Source of the DNA: an uncultured Myxococcales bacterium
Lineage (GTDB): Bacteria; Myxococcota_A; UBA9042; CAIXZC01
Direction: 5' to 3'
Assembly: GCA_903895725.1 (NCBI GenBank)
Contig: CAITUV010000038.1
Location: 84,176 to 148,175, forward strand
Length of the DNA stretch: 64,000 nt
The stretch's first letter is position 1. Each line of letters starts with the position of its first letter. The notes below the pieces were generated by a model that worked only from the letters and a program-made list of their open reading frames with translations, did not search any database and was not told the DNA's origin. Position numbers and translations under genes: made by a program. Shown here in pieces: positions 52,435 through 61,738 of the stretch.

Positions 52435-53094
52435 ATGAAGCACCTCGTGGATCTGAAACGACGTGGCCTGGTGGTCCTGGTCTCAGTCACCTCGCTCCTG
52501 GCGTTTGCCGGCCTGGCCTGGGCCGCCAGCGTCACCTTCATGACGGGGGGCGGCGTCTGGACCAAGGTCTCCGGACTCGAGCATGCGTTCACCCGGGAGT
52601 GGTCTCCCAATTCAGGCCGGGAAGGAATCCGCGGCTTCACGTTCTACGAGAAGTCGGACGACCCGTGCGCAATCGACCTGCTCATGCGGAAGCTGTGCAG
52701 CCGCAACTGCGAGCAGAAGGAGACGCAGCGCATCGAGTTCGAGCACGAAGGGGTGGGCTTCCCGCCCTTCAAAGTGGACATGTGGACCGTCAAGGCCTCC
52801 GAAGACCGCTTCGTGACCTCGGTCCAGGTGTGCTTCAACGGCAAGGACGATGCCACCAAGATGAAGATCAAGGGGCTACGCGTCTGGGAAGCCTCCATCG
52901 ACGAAACCGGAAAGCTGACGTACTACGAGAAGGAGCGCGAGGAGCAGCTCAACAACTGCACGGATTGGAAGAACAAGGTCTCCTGCCCGGACGGCAAGGT
53001 GGCCGTCGGTGCTCGGGCCTACTATGCCACGGCCAAGACCGGGTTTGCCGGCCTGGCGCTCTACTGTGCCGCCCCCAAGATAGTGGTTCCGTAA
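52435..53094 (+). CDS. Secreted protein, tandem paralogue 2 (unknown function)
   Basis: 219 residues from ATG 52435 (AAGGAGG upstream), 36 bp after paralogue 1, same strand. Signal peptide ends LAWAASV. Shares with paralogue 1 the same cysteines and blocks (MTGGGVWTKVSG, VQVCFNGKDD, KIKGLRVWEASID, NNCTDWKNKVSCPDGK, GLALYCAAPK), so it arose by local duplication. Divergence is greatest in the middle. Probably cotranscribed with paralogue 1. Function unknown. Confidence 0.8.
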   Translation: MKHLVDLKRRGLVVLVSVTSLLAFAGLAWAASVTFMTGGGVWTKVSGLEHAFTREWSPNSGREGIRGFTFYEKSDDPCAIDLLMRKLCSRNCEQKETQRIEFEHEGVGFPPFKVDMWTVKASEDRFVTSVQVCFNGKDDATKMKIKGLRVWEASIDETGKLTYYEKEREEQLNNCTDWKNKVSCPDGKVAVGARAYYATAKTGFAGLALYCAAPKIVVP

Positions 53095-53196
53095 GCAGGT
53101 GTGCGACGGGGCCGTGTGCCACCCGCACGCAAGTCGAGTGATGACTGCCGCTTCACAAGCTCCTGTCTGTCTCCGTCTCCGGATTCCCCGGGTACC

Positions 53197-54168
53197 CTAC
53201 CCGCCCAGCTCGTGAAGGCCTTTGGGAGGAGAGGCGTTGACGAACGCTCCGGGCTCGCAACGGACCCGGACCTCGGGAAAGGACGTGCCCTCTTTGTGGG
53301 CACGAAGCACGTAGTCGCCGGGCGGGACGTTGGGGAACACGGCTCCCCCGTCCACGGACGTCTCGAGAAGCGTCGTGTCGGGGAGGATCATCTCGTCGCT
53401 GACGTAGGCGAAGTAGACCGGCAATCCTGCGTGCGGACAGAGCGTCACGGTGGCCCCCGGGACTCCGTGGGGCACGAGATAGTGCTCCAGGGACATCTCC
53501 TTGACCGATACCGTCGTGGCCACGTGGCACCGGTCCGGGGATGACTCCGTTCCCAGGAGGCCCTCGAGCAGATGGACCAGGTCCACGGTCGGAACCTGGA
53601 ACGCCACTTCAACGATGTCGCCGAGCAGCCGGAAGGTCTCGGTGCGGGTGGTCTGGAATCCGGTCGCTGAGAGCTCGAACGTCGCATCGCTGCAGGGGGG
53701 CAGATCGGTGAACGTGAACCGTCCCTGGTCGTCGGTGACCGTCGTTCGCTCGGGCATCTCCAGGATGACCACCGTGGCGTTGGAAATGGTGCCCCAGGGA
53801 GGCCCGAACACGTAGGCAGCACCCGAGACGGAAACGGGGGCCGACAGGTCGCATTCGGGAAGGGGCTCCATCGCGGGGCAGTCCCATGCGGCCCCATCCC
53901 CGACCGCCTCGGGCGCGGCATCCGGCAAGGCCGCCCCCTCGAGCTCCATCACATCGGCCACTACGTCGGCCCCCACTTCGGCGGCGGCCCCGGAAGCGTC
54001 CGTTGCCTCGGCTCCGCCGGACTCCGGCCGGGAGGTCCAATCGTCCGGGAGGTCAGGGCCGGTCCGGCCGTCGGGACCGGCGATGTCCACGTCCACGCTC
54101 CGCTTTCCGCAACCGACCAGGCTCCCCACCACCAGCAGTCCGGCTGCAACCAGGGCCCACCCTCGCAT
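53197..54168 (-). CDS. Lipoprotein with carboxypeptidase-regulatory-like domains
   Basis: 323 residues from ATG 54168 (GGAGGAG upstream). Lipobox LVGC, Cys20. An acidic, Ala-rich linker spans 21-110. About 115-200 is a CarboxypepD-regulatory-like beta-sandwich (ISNATVVILEM, VTDDQGRFTFTDLPP) and the C-terminal third is a similar strand-rich unit (GATVTLCPHAG, FPNVPPGDYVLRAHKEG). Such domains are non-catalytic adhesive or structural modules. Convergent with the tandem paralogues; transcribed alone as far as can be seen. Confidence 0.8.
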   Translation of the reverse strand: MRGWALVAAGLLVVGSLVGCGKRSVDVDIAGPDGRTGPDLPDDWTSRPESGGAEATDASGAAAEVGADVVADVMELEGAALPDAAPEAVGDGAAWDCPAMEPLPECDLSAPVSVSGAAYVFGPPWGTISNATVVILEMPERTTVTDDQGRFTFTDLPPCSDATFELSATGFQTTRTETFRLLGDIVEVAFQVPTVDLVHLLEGLLGTESSPDRCHVATTVSVKEMSLEHYLVPHGVPGATVTLCPHAGLPVYFAYVSDEMILPDTTLLETSVDGGAVFPNVPPGDYVLRAHKEGTSFPEVRVRCEPGAFVNASPPKGLHELGG

Positions 54169-54608
54169 CGTCTCCTCCGCACGGCCACCGTCCCATACTC
54201 CCGGCCCGTGCTCGTCACCGAGGATACCAGATGTCCAGAGGAGCGGCCAGACTCCCGGAGGGCTCGTCACCGTTGCCCGCTATGCGAACGGGACTGTCGC
54301 GACGGCGGGGGGGAAAGAGGAGGGAACTTCGAAACGGAGGGGCGATCCGAAGTCCACGTTGGACTTCAAATCGAGACGGCATCTAGGGACGGAACCTGGG
54401 GAATCATGATAGGAACTTCGCTCGAAGCCCCCCAATGGCCGGCCACGAAAAGAATGACTTCGAGAGATTCTCCTGCCGAATGACAATGGGAGTCACGTCC
54501 GGAGCATGTCCCGGGAGTCCCTCCAGGAACGTGTGTTCGGGCAGGTGCACGGCTTCACGGTCTGCCCGTCGGAAGCCTGGGGCAATGTTGCTCAGCGGTC
54601 GTTGAGCT
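54169..54608. other. 440-bp intergenic region with one strong hairpin
   Basis: Lies between the stop of the 1513-residue protein gene and the start of the carboxypeptidase-regulatory-like gene, both leftward. Apart from the hairpin at 54349-54367 I see no gene; a minus-strand open frame ending at 54404 is an extension of another shadow frame, without signal or domain. Confidence 0.5.
54349..54367. terminator. Perfect 8-bp stem-loop in the intergenic region (possible terminator)
   Basis: GAAGTCCA, loop CGT, TGGACTTC. It lies 240 bp after the stop of the large cysteine-rich gene and 180 bp before the next leftward gene. No U-tract follows on either strand, so a Rho-independent terminator is not proven; it could also be a leader structure. 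Confidence 0.4.
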
Positions 54609-57600
54609 CTACTCCGCCAGCCTGGCCAGGAACATGCCCCTCGAGTCCGCACCGGGTGCCACAAGTAACTTGTCGCCGAAGACGAGACCGGAACCGAACG
54701 AGCCGCCAAGGAACACTTCGCCCTGCAATCCCAGATTGATCCTGACGTGGAGCCCTCCCCCGCCGAATGCAGCCGACCAGAGGTGCGCCCCCTGCGGATC
54801 CAGCTTGAGGGAGAAGACCCCCGAATTCGCAAGCGGACCTCCCCCCAAATCCATCTGGAAGGCCGAGAGACTGCCGGCAAGATACGCGTTTCCGCTGGCA
54901 TCGACCGCCACGTCCTCGCAAGCGTCACTGCCCGGCCCGCCGTACTGCCGGGCCCACTCGTAGTGGCCCTCACTGTCGAGCCGGACGACGAAGCAGTCCT
55001 CATAGTCGCCAGACGAGGTGTTTGTCAGCTCATATGGCCCGAAACTCAGTGTCTTGCTGGAGAAGGTGCCGACCAGCACAATGTCGCCATCCGAAGTCAC
55101 TGCGATCTTGTCGGGGAACTCGTAGCCCGTGCCCCCAAAGGCTTTCGACCAAAGAAGGTTCATCTGCGGGTCGAACTTGGCGATGAATCCGTCGTGCTTA
55201 CCCGCCGCAGCGTTCGTGATGACGTTGCCCCCCAGGTCGAGAGTCGCCCCCCCGAAGATACCCATCAGGTAGATATTCCCTGTGACATCCACGACAACCG
55301 AGGTGGCTGCATCATTCCCTTCTGACCCGAAGCCGTATGCCCGCTGGAAGCCCCCTGCGGAAGAAAACTGTGCCAGGAAGAAGTCTTGCTGGGGCCCGTT
55401 GAACGGCAGCGGCCCTCCCCCGAAGTCCGTATTGCCGAAGTAACCTCCGGCAATCAGTACGTTTCCGGCAGGATCCATCGCGATCGATGTAGCCATGTTG
55501 CTCGTCCCGCCAAACCCCTTGGCCCATACGAACTCCCCGCCCGGGTCGAGCTTAGCTAGATAGGTGTTGTTCCAGCCGAAGTCGTTGTTGGTGATCTTCG
55601 CGCCCCCGAAGTCAATGGTGCCCGCCCCCGTGTAACCACCGGTGACGTAGCTGTTCCCTTGCCCGTCCGCAGCCACACCCCTCACGTAGTCGTACTTGGA
55701 ACTGCCAAACGACCTCGACCACACATGGGTGCCGTCTCCCGTGACCTTCAGGACACAGACGTCTCTCCCTCCGGAGTTCTTGAGGGGGCCTCCGCCCAGG
55801 TCGATGGGGCCACCGAAGAATTCGCCGACCAGATAGACGTTGCTTGCTGAGTCCACCGCCAGACCGCCTGCATAGTTCGAAGTCGACCACTCGTTCCCGT
55901 AGGCACCGCTCCAGACAACGTAGGGCACGCACTTGCCCTGTCCGTTGCATGAGCTGCCGTTGGCACATAGGCCACAGACCGAGCCACAACCGTCCGGGCC
56001 GCACGTCTTGCCCTCACAGACCGGGGTGCATCCGCACTTGCCTCCCACACACGTCCAGCCCGGCTTCCCGCCACAACCGACACCGTTCTGAACGGGAGAG
56101 TACTGGCATCCCAGGGCCCCAGCGCAGGCATCGGCCGTGCACTCGTTCCCGTCGTTGCATTTGACCGCGGTGCCGGTGCACTTGCCGACGCTGCACTTGT
56201 CGTTCTCCGTGCACTTGTTTCCGTCGTCGCAGAACAGGGCGTTGGCCGAGTACGTGCATCCCTTTACAGGGTCGCAGCCGTCCGTCGTGCAGACGTTGCC
56301 GTCGTTGCAGGACAGTGCAGGTCCGCCCATGCACTTGCCCCCGGAGCAGGCGTCGGAAGTCGTGCACTTGTTGTTGTCGTCACACGGGAGCAAGTTGCTC
56401 GAGTGCTTGCACCCTGCTGCAGGAACACAAGTGTCCGTGGTGCAGACGTTGCCGTCGTCGCAGCCGACGGCCAGCCCTGCGCAGATCCCCTTGGCACAGA
56501 CATCTCCAGTCGTGCACTGATTCCCGTCATTGCAGGGGGCGGTGTTCAGGGTGTGGTAGCAGCCGATGGCGGGATTGTTGCAGAGGTCGTCCGTGCAGGG
56601 GTTGCCGTCGTCGCAGTCCACGCCGGTTCCGACGCATTTACCAGCCTGGCACGTATCTCCGCTCGTGCAGGCGTTGCCGTCGTTGCACAAGCCCAGGACG
56701 GGGTTGTGCTGGCACTTGCCGCTCGGGTCGCACTGGTCCTGCGTGCAGGGGTTACCGTCGTCGCAGTCGAACATGGCCCCGGCCACGCACTTCCCATCCA
56801 TGCAGGCATCGCTCAACGTGCACGGGTTGCCGTCGTCACATGCTCCACCGACGGCAGCATGGGCACACCCCGCAATGACATCGCAGAGATCGAGCGTACA
56901 CGGATTGCCATCGTCGCACTGCACCGGCTGCCCTGGAACGCACTTCCCGGCTGCGCACTGGTCTCCCTGGGTGCATGCGTTGCTGTCGGTGCACGCAACG
57001 TCGAGTGCCATGTGCTGGCACCCGCCGACCGGCAGACACCAGTCCTTCGTGCACCCCTCCCCGTCGTCGCAATCGATCATTCCGGTCCCCGAGCACGCCC
57101 CCCCCACGCATTGGTCCCCCGTCGTGCAGGCGTTGCCGTCCTCACAGGGCATGGAGTTCGGGACAAACAGGCATCCCCCGTCCGGACCACAGGAGTCGTC
57201 CGTGCAGGGATTATTGTCGTTGCAGATCGTTCCCACGCCCTTGCACAGCCCCTTGGAGCACTTGTCCCCGGTCGTGCAAGTATTCCCGTCGTCACAGGGA
57301 GCAGCGTTCAGAGCGTAGACGCACCCGGACTCCGGGGTGCACGAGTCGTCCGTGCACGGGTTCCCGTCTCCGCATTCGGTCACGTCGAGCGGAATGCACT
57401 TTCCTTGCGCACAGTGATCCCCGGTCGTGCACGCGTCACCGTCGTCGCACGCTCCGTCCACAAGGGAGTAGACGCAACCGGCAACAGCGTCGCACGTGTC
57501 CGACGTGCAGGGATTCCCGTCGTCGCAGTCGTCCTTCTCTCCGGCCAGGCACAGGCCCTCAGCACAATGGTCACCCACGGTGCAGGCATCGCCGTCGGTG

Positions 57601-59150
57601 CACGGGGCGGTGCTGGGCTCATGGGAACACCCGGACTCCGGCGCGCACGAATCATCCGTGCACGGACTCCCGTCGCTGCAGTTGACGGCCACACCTCCTG
57701 CGCACGCGCCGGCCGTGCACTTGTCGTTCACGGTGCAGGCGTTGCCGTTGTCGCAGAGGAATCCTTCGTGGTTCGGAACGAAGGTGCACTCGCCGGTTCC
57801 CGGGTCGCAGGCGCCCTGCAGGCAGAAGGCGTTCTCCCCATCCGGCTCCGGGCATACGACCGCGGTGGCCGGGTCGACCACGCACTTGTACGGCAGCGTC
57901 CCGGTGTCGCACACCAGCGTCCCGTTGCAGAGGTCGCCGTCCTCGAGCACGCCACAGTCCCCGTCCACCTGGCATTCGCAAGGCATCGAGGTCCCCTGGC
58001 ACTTGCCGTCTGCACACTGGTCCGCCAGAGTGCAGGGGTTCTCGTCGTCACAGGGATCGTTGTTGGGCGGGAACTCGCATCCCCCGGTCTCCGTGCAGAT
58101 GTTGTCGGTGCAGGGGTCCTGATCATCGCAGTCCACCGGCGTCCCGACGCACGTCCCCTGGACGCAGTGGTCCGCAACGGAGCACGGATTGTCATCGTCA
58201 CACGAGCCGGACTCCAGGACAGCGTTCTTGCACCCCTCATCTCCCGTGCACGAATCCTCCGTGCAGTCGTTGTCATCGTCGCAGAGCTCGATGAGCTTCC
58301 CCTGCTCAAGGGCCGGCTCGTCCACGTCCCCGTCGCAGTCGTCGTCGATGCCGTCGCAGGTTTCCTGCGCAGGCTGGAGTGCGCTGCAGATCGTCAGCCC
58401 CTCGGCAGCACAGAGCCTTGTCCCGGAGCACTTGCCGTATTCGTTCTCCACTTCACACGAAGTGGTCGCAGCCAATGCCACGGACTTTGCCGTGCAGGGG
58501 CACGTCCCGGTATCGGCGACGCACTGCTTTGCTCCGGCCCCTTCCACGGTCTTTCCGTCCTTGCAGGAGAATCCCCACGGGCAGTCGTCGTTCTCCTCGC
58601 AGGCTCCGCCGCAAAAGTCCCCGTCCGAACCGTAGTCCACGCACACGTCGTCCATGCCGCCGACGGACTTGCAGTCGGCTCCGCTGCTGCAAGGCCTGCA
58701 GAGGTTCGCGAACTTCGACACGCAGATGAACACGACATCCGGATCGGTCCCGGCGACCTGCTTGCACGACCACCCGTCCGGGCATTCGTCCTGGCAGACC
58801 TGGGAGCACACTCCCTCCCCGAGGTGCTCGACGCACCAACCGGACTGGCACTGCTTGTTCTCCGTGCACTTGTCCAGGAAGCAGCCTTCTCCCGGAGCAC
58901 AAGCCGGCCCGGGGATTTCACCGTGGGTGTCCAGGACGGGCCCATCCGTGCCACCGCCGTCCTGGAGATCGCTCGTGCGGACCTCCGGGAACACGATGGC
59001 CTCGGCAGCACCGCTGTCCGTGGCAACGTCGGCATCGTGAAACACATCCTTGCCAGTCTTGCCGGAGCTGCAGGCCCCGAGAGACATCACCAGGACCGTC
59101 AACAGGCAGCCCACGTCGAATCGTCGGTCGAACCGGATGCTTCGGCACAT
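54609..59150 (-). CDS. Very large cysteine-rich repeat lipoprotein with SBBP-type beta-propeller tail
   Basis: 1513 residues from ATG 59150 (GGGAGGGAG upstream). Lipobox LGAC, Cys27. Residues about 75-250 are the Cys-rich head shared with two paralogues (GCFLDKCTENK, GWCVEHLGEGVC). A MopE-like CDGIDDDCDG precedes over twenty CDDGN-x-CT repeats. Near 1050 is CEGKTCGPDGCGSVCG. Residues 1075-1513 are SBBP-type propeller repeats (GLAVDSASNVYLVGEF, GVAADGQGNSYVTGGY, SIAMDPAGNVLIAGGY, KLDPGGEFVW), which usually form a single large propeller at the end of surface proteins. Predicted as a long disulphide-stiffened stalk with a ligand-binding head. Nearest upstream gene on this strand is the frameshifted gene about 410 bp away. 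Confidence 0.86.
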   Translation of the reverse strand: MCRSIRFDRRFDVGCLLTVLVMSLGACSSGKTGKDVFHDADVATDSGAAEAIVFPEVRTSDLQDGGGTDGPVLDTHGEIPGPACAPGEGCFLDKCTENKQCQSGWCVEHLGEGVCSQVCQDECPDGWSCKQVAGTDPDVVFICVSKFANLCRPCSSGADCKSVGGMDDVCVDYGSDGDFCGGACEENDDCPWGFSCKDGKTVEGAGAKQCVADTGTCPCTAKSVALAATTSCEVENEYGKCSGTRLCAAEGLTICSALQPAQETCDGIDDDCDGDVDEPALEQGKLIELCDDDNDCTEDSCTGDEGCKNAVLESGSCDDDNPCSVADHCVQGTCVGTPVDCDDQDPCTDNICTETGGCEFPPNNDPCDDENPCTLADQCADGKCQGTSMPCECQVDGDCGVLEDGDLCNGTLVCDTGTLPYKCVVDPATAVVCPEPDGENAFCLQGACDPGTGECTFVPNHEGFLCDNGNACTVNDKCTAGACAGGVAVNCSDGSPCTDDSCAPESGCSHEPSTAPCTDGDACTVGDHCAEGLCLAGEKDDCDDGNPCTSDTCDAVAGCVYSLVDGACDDGDACTTGDHCAQGKCIPLDVTECGDGNPCTDDSCTPESGCVYALNAAPCDDGNTCTTGDKCSKGLCKGVGTICNDNNPCTDDSCGPDGGCLFVPNSMPCEDGNACTTGDQCVGGACSGTGMIDCDDGEGCTKDWCLPVGGCQHMALDVACTDSNACTQGDQCAAGKCVPGQPVQCDDGNPCTLDLCDVIAGCAHAAVGGACDDGNPCTLSDACMDGKCVAGAMFDCDDGNPCTQDQCDPSGKCQHNPVLGLCNDGNACTSGDTCQAGKCVGTGVDCDDGNPCTDDLCNNPAIGCYHTLNTAPCNDGNQCTTGDVCAKGICAGLAVGCDDGNVCTTDTCVPAAGCKHSSNLLPCDDNNKCTTSDACSGGKCMGGPALSCNDGNVCTTDGCDPVKGCTYSANALFCDDGNKCTENDKCSVGKCTGTAVKCNDGNECTADACAGALGCQYSPVQNGVGCGGKPGWTCVGGKCGCTPVCEGKTCGPDGCGSVCGLCANGSSCNGQGKCVPYVVWSGAYGNEWSTSNYAGGLAVDSASNVYLVGEFFGGPIDLGGGPLKNSGGRDVCVLKVTGDGTHVWSRSFGSSKYDYVRGVAADGQGNSYVTGGYTGAGTIDFGGAKITNNDFGWNNTYLAKLDPGGEFVWAKGFGGTSNMATSIAMDPAGNVLIAGGYFGNTDFGGGPLPFNGPQQDFFLAQFSSAGGFQRAYGFGSEGNDAATSVVVDVTGNIYLMGIFGGATLDLGGNVITNAAAGKHDGFIAKFDPQMNLLWSKAFGGTGYEFPDKIAVTSDGDIVLVGTFSSKTLSFGPYELTNTSSGDYEDCFVVRLDSEGHYEWARQYGGPGSDACEDVAVDASGNAYLAGSLSAFQMDLGGGPLANSGVFSLKLDPQGAHLWSAAFGGGGLHVRINLGLQGEVFLGGSFGSGLVFGDKLLVAPGADSRGMFLARLAE

Positions 59151-59563
59151 ATGCTCCCTCCCCTGACTCTCATCAGCGGCATTCTCCACGAGGAGATTGG
59201 TGCGGACAAGGGAAATCAGGGGACAGATTTGGAGACGGGCGCGGCGGGGAGAAGGGCTGTAGACATCCAGGGGATCTCCTCTCTCCCGTTATCTAGGTTG
59301 GAGGACATTCTTGGACGGATGTGCTGGGTCCCCCAAGGTGCCTGGTGCAGGCCGCAGTAGGTACCTTCCTGCCGGGGACCGTGCCAGATGGTCCGTTTCG
59401 GGAGAGATCTGACGGTCCGGTTGGACGGAGAGTTGGTCCTTCTGGGCGCCCCTCGCCGTATTCGGCTTTCCCCCTCCAGAACTTCGTGCCTCCCATGGAG
59501 TAAGGGCAGAGCAGCTCTTCCCCCAATTCGCACGGAAGCCCGAACCCCTGTTGGAAGCTGGTC
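59151..59563. other. 413-bp intergenic region, no supported gene
   Basis: Upstream of the largest cysteine-rich gene. Several short, Arg/Pro/Gly-rich frames on both strands are not supported by signal or domain. It must hold the promoter of the leftward gene. No repeat seen. Confidence 0.45.
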
Positions 59564-60379
59564 CTAGTGCTTCGTGTGCAGCTCTCGGACCCACTCAGCC
59601 GCCTCCGGATACTCCTTCATGTCGAGCACGAATTCCTGCCCTCGGCCGACCGTCCTGAGCAGCACCTGGTCTCCGTCGGCGCTCCAGCGGTCTGGATCCG
59701 CATGGTACCCGAGGGGACGACGGTTCTCCGTCGGTAGGAACCACCTTGGAAGTGACCACCGCCCGCGGCTCTTCCCCGGTGCCGTCAAACGCAAGTTGTC
59801 CCGGTAGATTCGGAACACTCCGGCACCGGAAGCCCCAACCTCCATCCCCCCCAGCGTCAGCGAATCCGAGGCCTGATACACGGTGTTGAACCTCCGGTGA
59901 TCCGGGCTCGCCACGTGGGGATGTCCAGATGCCCACTCGGGAACGGGGTCCATGCCGACCTGGATGACTGCGCCAACCTGCAGCCACCCCCACAGCACAT
60001 GCAGGTCTGGTGCCCCTCTGACGAACAAGCTCGTTTCCGCTCAGGAAGACTGAAGGGTTGGCACTGCGGGAGCACTTCACTTCGATTCGAACCAGGCGAC
60101 CTTCCCGGATCGAGAGCACGTAGTATCCGAGGCCGTCATCGTTCCGCGCCAAATGGAGGCGGCTCGCCAGCCAATCGAGTTCCTCGACCGGTTCGCTGCC
60201 CGCCTCCGGACCGTGCGCTCCATCGTTCCGGATCCGGAGCCGCTCCCCGTGCAGCTTCTCCCAGGAGGACTTCAACTCCGGCAGTATCCGACGTGCCTCC
60301 CCGATGGCGAGGAAGCGCTCAGCCGACAGACCGTGGAATGCTTTGGCCTCCTCGTCCGCCCGCCGGGATGCCAACGTCT
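59564..60379 (-). pseudogene. Frameshifted gene resembling DUF3883 proteins
   Basis: Two overlapping minus frames read as one protein. The upstream frame gives AFHGLSAERFLAIGEARR, then DWLASRLHLARN and RIEVKCSRSANPSVFLSGNE, which looks like a DUF3883 domain (IEVK followed by F-x-L-S-x-NE), a family associated with restriction or nuclease proteins. Dropping one base at about 60029 joins it to LFVRGAPDLHVLWGWLQVG and the remaining 140 residues ending VRELHTKH (stop 59564-59566). The N-terminal end is lost into a GIY-YIG-like fragment near 60380-60440, and no start codon with a ribosome site is evident. A true frameshift mutation or a sequencing error are both possible. Confidence 0.55.
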
Positions 60380-60445
60380 GGTGGCCTTGCTCCGGGATTC
60401 CGCACTCTCCAATGAAATCAACCGCCGGACTCCCGAGGCGGGCGC
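60379..60445 (-). pseudogene. Fragment of a GIY-YIG-type gene
   Basis: On the minus strand this segment encodes LISLESAESRSKA and shares a 32-nt near-identical stretch (60379-60410, one mismatch) with the intact GIY-YIG gene at 62093-62124, including the C-terminal motif E-S-A-E-S-R-S-K-A. The remainder of the domain is missing. It marks the truncated edge of the frameshifted gene. Confidence 0.6.
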
Positions 60446-60969
60446 TACTTCTTGCACGTCGGCTGGCACACTCCCTCGGTCCCGCTTCCGTCCCACGTGC
60501 CGCAGCACTCGCTGCAGGTGCAGTCCGAGTTCCTGGTGCACTTGATCGGAAGCTGGACACAGTTGAGCCGCCTGCTGATCTCGTTGTTGCGGGCCACGAG
60601 CTTGTCCTCTTCGTCCTTGAAAGCCTGGAGCTTGGCCAGGAGCTTGCTGCTGGTCTCGTTGAGGCTCGCGGCCCGCTTGTCGTAGTCGTCACAAGCCCCC
60701 TCGTTGCCTTCCTGATAGGTGCAGGGACTGGCGTTGTGCGCCTCAATCGCCTTCTGCGATGCCTGGTAGTCGGCCAGCACCGCCGGTGCCTGGGTCTCGA
60801 TCTCCGCGATTCGGGCCGTGTTTGCAGTCCGCTCCTTCTCCAGCACAGCCTTCCAGTCCTCCTGCCCCAACGCCGGAGCCGGAAGGAACACCAGCCCCGC
60901 TACGACCATGAGCGCCAGAGAAGACACGGTTCTCACCCGACGTTTGAGCCAGCAAGATGCAGTGCACAT
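60445..60969 (-). CDS. Exported coiled-coil protein with cysteine-rich C-terminus
   Basis: 174 residues from ATG 60969 (GGAGGGAG upstream). A signal peptide (about 1-36, ending ALGQEDW) leads to a helical, coiled-coil-like body (KERTANTARIAEIETQAP; NETSSKLLAKLQAFKDEEDKL) that carries two cysteines (SPCTYQEGNEGACD), then a compact Cys-rich tail (CTRNSDCTCSECCGTW, ending CQPTCKK) with at least eight cysteines. Cys-tail motifs of this sort are disulphide-bonded structural modules. No family assigned. No neighbour on the same strand within 1 kb upstream. Confidence 0.72.
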   Translation of the reverse strand: MCTASCWLKRRVRTVSSLALMVVAGLVFLPAPALGQEDWKAVLEKERTANTARIAEIETQAPAVLADYQASQKAIEAHNASPCTYQEGNEGACDDYDKRAASLNETSSKLLAKLQAFKDEEDKLVARNNEISRRLNCVQLPIKCTRNSDCTCSECCGTWDGSGTEGVCQPTCKK

Positions 60970-61270
60970 TTCGCTCCCTCCCTCTGAAAGGTCCACGAAG
61001 CACACCCACTGCACAAGAGTCGTCAGCTTGCCCACTCAGCCGAATTCGAGACTACTCCCGTCCCGGCAAAGTAGCAAGGTGCTGCGACCACCGGGGGGGC
61101 CGGCCCATCCGCAATCCGCACCCACGGCACATCCGCACCTGTCGAGTCGGCATCGAAGCCAACAACGCTGGCAACGGTCCTCAGCGCAGTCGCACGACCA
61201 TGAAGATATCCATTGACAGTCCGTATCACGCATGATAGACCCTAGGTTGAACGACACGGGAGGTGCCGAG
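60970..61270. promoter_or_regulatory. 301-bp divergent region with promoter-like sequence for the RHH gene
   Basis: TTGACA at 61213-61218 and TAGACC at 61236-61241, separated by 17 bp, form the best sigma-70-like match in the window, upstream of GGAGGTG and the ATG at 61271. The rest holds nothing recognised. The leftward cysteine-rich protein gene must also be driven from here. Confidence 0.42.
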
Positions 61271-61720
61271 ATGGACCATCTTGTCATGAAGTCTTTGCGG
61301 CTGCCGCGCCAGCTCGTCGAGGAGGCGGAACGGCGTGCAGGTGTGTTGGGCCTCACCTTCGCGGACATTGTCGAGGCCGGACTTCGACGGGAGGTGGGAA
61401 TGGAACCGAATGTCCGAACCCAGTTGCTGAAGGACCTCGCCGACTTGCTCATCGGGCTGTATCCCTCGAGGAAGGGTTTCCCGCCGGATGTGACGCTTGA
61501 AGTGATTCGGCGCATGAGGGCGGACACGGCGCTGATGAGCGCTTACGACAAGGCCATCCGGGACACGGAAGGGCGGATCGACGAGGGAGCCAAGGCGGTC
61601 TTGCATCGCCAGATTGGCCAACTGGTGAAGCGAGTGCTCAATGCCAGAGTGATCGGCAGGTCAACCCCGCTGGATCCGGAGGTCGAGTTGATCCGGACGC
61701 ATGCGGTTCTGGTACCCTAA
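61271..61720 (+). CDS. Ribbon-helix-helix-like small DNA-binding protein
   Basis: 149 residues from ATG 61271 (GGAGGTG upstream); the frame extends to 61232. Residues about 5-40 (MKSLRLPRQLVEEAERRAG, LTFADIVEAGL) fit a ribbon-helix-helix fold, which dimerises and binds DNA in antitoxins, plasmid copy-number control and some repressors. The C-terminal 100 residues are helical and unrecognised. Followed at 18 bp by an 86-residue gene on the same strand; the pair could be a toxin-antitoxin-like or mobile-element operon, but no toxin family is visible. Confidence 0.62.
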   Translation: MDHLVMKSLRLPRQLVEEAERRAGVLGLTFADIVEAGLRREVGMEPNVRTQLLKDLADLLIGLYPSRKGFPPDVTLEVIRRMRADTALMSAYDKAIRDTEGRIDEGAKAVLHRQIGQLVKRVLNARVIGRSTPLDPEVELIRTHAVLVP

Positions 61721-61738
61721 CATCGAGGAGGATTCGAC

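Noticed and set aside
56403..59360. 985-codon plus-strand open frame opposite the largest cysteine-rich gene
   Set aside because: Mirror of the CDDGN repeats; no signal, domain or ribosome site.
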